A DNA stretch of 8,340 nt from Clostridia bacterium. GTDB lineage: Bacteria > Bacillota_A > Clostridia > Oscillospirales > CAG-272. The DNA lies in NCBI GenBank assembly GCA_017959485.1, contig JAGDAM010000199.1, forward strand, positions 1 through 8,340. The letters run 5' to 3'. The position numbers and the translations under genes were made by a program. This document shows positions 6,549-8,340 of the stretch, piece by piece. The notes under the pieces were generated by a model. It saw only the letters and a list, made by a program, of their open reading frames with translations. It was not told the origin of the DNA and ran no database searches. The number at the start of each line of letters is the position of its first letter. The stretch's first letter is position 1.

Positions 6549-6911
6549 TTACCCGGCGAACGGGCGGTCCTCGACGTCTACCTCGAGATTGTCGGGGAAT
6601 TCTTCGGTCAGGTCGTTGAGCTGGTAAAAATACCCCTGAAACAGGCCCGATATCGCGAAGCGTTTGCTTTCATCGGCTTCAAATTCCGGGAGGGCGGATG
6701 CGGCTTTAACGACGATCCTCGTTGCTCCTTCGTTGACGTCGTAATCGACGTCCGAGGCGTAGGAGATCTCAATCGTGTTGACGATAAGCATCGTCATAGC
6801 CGAAAGCGCCGAGCAGAGGATATCCTCTCCGGCGTCCGCGTAACCGGTGTGTCCGTTCTCTTCGAAACCGTAGAACGCGCCGTTGTCACGGTAAAAAATG
6901 ACCTTGGTCAT
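6549..6911 (-). CDS. prp: Ribosomal-processing cysteine protease Prp (YsxB family)
   Basis: The product has 120 residues. The catalytic pair expected from the characterised Staphylococcus aureus enzyme is present: His21 in ENGHTGYA and Cys33 in [11 protein letters not shown], at nearly the same positions (H22/C34 in S. aureus). The family removes the N-terminal leader of L27, a step needed for functional ribosomes in these bacteria. The gene lies between rplU and rpmA, the usual order. Its ATG (6911) is only 3 nt after the rplU stop, and its GAAGG site (6919-6923) is inside the end of rplU, which suggests translational coupling. The C-terminus (VEDRPFAG) is slightly longer than in typical ~106-110-residue members. 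No membrane segment; cytosolic. Confidence 0.95.
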   Translation of the reverse strand: MTKVIFYRDNGAFYGFEENGHTGYADAGEDILCSALSAMTMLIVNTIEISYASDVDYDVNEGATRIVVKAASALPEFEADESKRFAISGLFQGYFYQLNDLTEEFPDNLEVDVEDRPFAG

Positions 6912-6914
6912 GTA

Positions 6915-7226
6915 TCAGCCTTCGATTTTCAGAATGCTGACCTTGGTGTAGGGCTGTCTGTGGCCCATTTTGCGCTTTTCGTTCTTCTTGGCTTTATACG
7001 TGAAGACGTAAATCTTCTTGGCTTTGCCGTTGAAAAGAACTTTGGCCGTTACCTTCGCTCCGTCAATGACCGGAGATCCGACAACGAACTCTTCCCCTTT
7101 AGAGATTGCCTTGACCTGATCGAAAACGATCTCGCTGTCAGCTTCGCAATCGAGTTTCTCTACGAATATCGTATCGCCCTCGCTGACCTTGTACTGCTTT
7201 CCCCCTGTTTCGATTATCGCAAACAT
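6915..7226 (-). CDS. rplU: 50S ribosomal protein L21
   Basis: The product has 103 residues, the standard L21 length. It begins [14 protein letters not shown], the conserved L21 N-terminus, and contains [18 protein letters not shown], the basic rRNA-binding stretch with the conserved GHRQ(P)YT. L21 is an early-assembly large-subunit protein that contacts 23S rRNA and L20. The start is ATG 7226, with GAGGTG (7234-7239) 7 nt upstream. The frame is open seven codons further, but that reading would include the ribosome-binding site and has no L21 counterpart. It is the first gene of the rplU-prp-rpmA operon, under a strong promoter and behind a ~107-nt leader. Confidence 0.97.
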   Translation of the reverse strand: MFAIIETGGKQYKVSEGDTIFVEKLDCEADSEIVFDQVKAISKGEEFVVGSPVIDGAKVTAKVLFNGKAKKIYVFTYKAKKNEKRKMGHRQPYTKVSILKIEG

Positions 7227-7334
7227 GAAAAAGCACCTCACTTTCACTGCAGACTCGCTGAACAGCGGCGACGCTCACGGGCCGGTTTTGTCCGGCGTCA
7301 TTGAGACATACTTAAAAAAGCCGATTTCAAGCGG
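7227..7334 (-). promoter_or_regulatory. Structured 5' leader of rplU (candidate L21 leader)
   Basis: The predicted transcript start near 7334 leaves about 107 nt of untranslated leader. Visible elements on the minus strand are a 4-bp GCCG/CGGC stem (7332-7335 with 7320-7323) followed by six T (7314-7319), and a 5-bp GCCGG/CCGGC hairpin with a 6-nt loop (7281-7285 with 7292-7296). An alternative pairing of GACGC (7270-7274) with GCGTC (7295-7299) would compete with the second hairpin. Firmicutes rplU genes are known to carry a conserved L21 leader RNA, thought to mediate autoregulation. Whether this one matches that family needs a covariance-model search. Confidence 0.5.
7234..7239 (-). promoter_or_regulatory. 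Ribosome-binding site of rplU
   Basis: The minus strand reads GAGGTG, 7 nt before the ATG at 7226. It fixes the [11 protein letters not shown] start and excludes the longer in-frame reading to 7247. Confidence 0.8.
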
Positions 7335-7340
7335 CGATAT

Positions 7341-7369
7341 ATTATACAATATGTGCCGGAAAAAGTCAA
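7341..7369 (-). promoter_or_regulatory. Strong SigA-type promoter of the rplU-prp-rpmA operon
   Basis: On the minus strand, TTGACT (7364-7369) and TATAAT (7341-7346) are separated by exactly 17 nt. The 20 or so bases upstream of the -35 are almost pure A/T, resembling the UP element of strongly expressed ribosomal genes. This segment fills the space between the sulfatase stop (7392) and the leader; no separate hairpin terminator for the sulfatase is visible in it. Confidence 0.88.
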
Positions 7370-7391
7370 CGTTTTTTTAAAAGAAAATTAA

Positions 7392-8340
7392 TTATTTGTT
7401 GTCCCGCAGATCCTCCTCGGCGGGAAGGTCGGGCAGATCGATGACGTACGGGAAGGGAATTCGCGCCTTTTCCTCGTCGTGCCGGGCGGTGTGATCCATC
7501 CAGCCGGTGCCGAATTCCTTGATTTTGGCGGCCTTCTTCTTTTTAACCGGTATCTTTCCGGCGTCGGACTCGTAATAGGCGTCGAGCTTTTCCTTCATCA
7601 GGGCGACGCGCGGATCGCTTTCGTCGTACAGGTCCTCGGTTTCGGGTCTGGTTTTAAAATAGCGGTATTTTTTCTCGGAGGCGCTGTAAACAAGTGTGTC
7701 GTCGAGGCTCGCGATCATATAGGATCCGTCGCCCTTGTGGCTGTACTGCGAATATACGAACTCGCGGCTGTTTTCTCCGAACAGATTGACGCCGTCAAAC
7801 TCGTCGGCGGAATAACCGATTCCTTCGAGCGAAAGCAGCGTGGGGGCTACGTCGACGAGAGAACAGAGGTCGGTCTTTCTGCAGGTGGCGACTCCGGGGA
7901 TTTTCATCATCAGCGGAACGTGAACCGCCGGCTCGAGCATCGAGCGTTTTCCGAAGTTGGAGTAGTCTCCGAGAAATTCACCGTGATCGGATGAGAAAAC
8001 TATCACCGTGTCCTCGTAAAGACCTTTTTCCTTAAGCGCCGCAATAATCCGTCCGACCTGGAAGTCGACGAATGAGACGCAGGCGTAATAATAGTTTTTC
8101 AGCCGTTTCGCCGCAAGCTCGGTGATGCCGAGATGTTCGCAGTCGAAGGAGGGGGTCATCATCGGCTTGAATTCTTTGTAGTTTTCGGGAACAAACGGGG
8201 CCGGAATGCTCTCGCGGCGGTAGAGTTTGTTCCAGGGAGCCGGAGGGCAGAAAGGCGGATGCGGGTGAATAAAGGAAGAGAAGAGGAAAAACGGCTCGTC
8301 TTTTTTCAATGAATTAATAAAATCTATCGAGCGGTCGCCG
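7392..8340 (-). CDS. Sulfatase (alkaline phosphatase superfamily), 3' part; 5' end outside window
   Basis: The frame enters from the right edge (first full codon 8339-8337) and shows the last 315 residues. The window edge reads GDRSIDFINSLKKDEPFFLF, and the frame continues off the end, so the TTG at 8309 is an internal Leu, not the start. Recognisable elements are the His/Pro-rich active-site segment HPHPPFCPP (25-33), the metal-binding SDHGE in TVIVFSSDHGEFLGD (111-125), KRSMLEPAVHVPLMMKIPG (131-149), which supplies a conserved Lys, and VDVAPTLLSLEGI (162-174). These are typical of type I sulfatases acting on sulfate esters of sugars or small molecules. The CxPxR cysteine that becomes formylglycine is upstream of the window. 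Without it, a phosphonate hydrolase or phosphodiesterase-like member cannot be excluded and the substrate cannot be named. The tail is Lys-rich (KIPVKKKKAAKIKEFG). Confidence 0.88.
   Translation of the reverse strand, partial: GDRSIDFINSLKKDEPFFLFSSFIHPHPPFCPPAPWNKLYRRESIPAPFVPENYKEFKPMMTPSFDCEHLGITELAAKRLKNYYYACVSFVDFQVGRIIAALKEKGLYEDTVIVFSSDHGEFLGDYSNFGKRSMLEPAVHVPLMMKIPGVATCRKTDLCSLVDVAPTLLSLEGIGYSADEFDGVNLFGENSREFVYSQYSHKGDGSYMIASLDDTLVYSASEKKYRYFKTRPETEDLYDESDPRVALMKEKLDAYYESDAGKIPVKKKKAAKIKEFGTGWMDHTARHDEEKARIPFPYVIDLPDLPAEEDLRDNK

Noticed and set aside
6849..7304. 151-codon + strand frame antisense to rplU and the start of prp
   Set aside because: Lies over two conserved genes and the rplU leader; no domain and no ribosome-binding site that I can recognise.
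7479..7994. 171-codon + strand frame antisense to the sulfatase
   Set aside because: Val/Gly/Phe-rich shadow of a conserved sulfatase region.

Overview
The window looks like chromosomal DNA from a Bacillota (Firmicutes) bacterium, most likely a Clostridia-type anaerobe. Three things point there. The L27 gene encodes the N-terminal LQFF/AHKKG extension of Firmicutes-type L27. It sits directly behind a prp gene, whose protease removes that extension. A small TSCPD protein of the TIGR03905 type, which I associate with Clostridia, is also present. Base composition is moderately GC-rich with a G/C-rich third codon position throughout, and I see no compositional break that suggests recent transfer. 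An exact genus cannot be named. The sulfatase and the large surface protein would fit a host-associated lifestyle, but that is inference.

Layout. On the + strand, the 3' part of clpB (ATP-dependent disaggregase) runs in from the left edge and ends at 1144. A perfect 17-bp hairpin (1164-1202) separates it from convergent minus-strand genes. All remaining genes are on the minus strand. In transcription order, from right to left, they are: the 3' part of a sulfatase (7392 to beyond 8340); a strong promoter and a structured leader; rplU (L21), prp and rpmA (L27); a hairpin terminator; a near-consensus promoter; a large Ig-like-repeat surface protein (3536-5986); a hairpin of uncertain role; htpG (Hsp90); and the TSCPD gene 14 nt behind htpG.

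How the genes work together. rplU-prp-rpmA is a ribosome-assembly operon in which Prp should cut the L27 product made two genes downstream. ClpB and HtpG are both protein-quality-control ATPases and sit tail to tail around the small TSCPD gene. The 816-residue surface protein has a signal peptide, Thr/Glu/Pro-rich stalk, eight degenerate Ig-like (Big_3-type) modules, Thr-rich stalk and C-terminal membrane anchor. It is the least characterised element and the best candidate for new biology. I found no CRISPR array, tRNA, rRNA, IS element or phage gene, and nothing that amounts to a clear new defence or mobile system.
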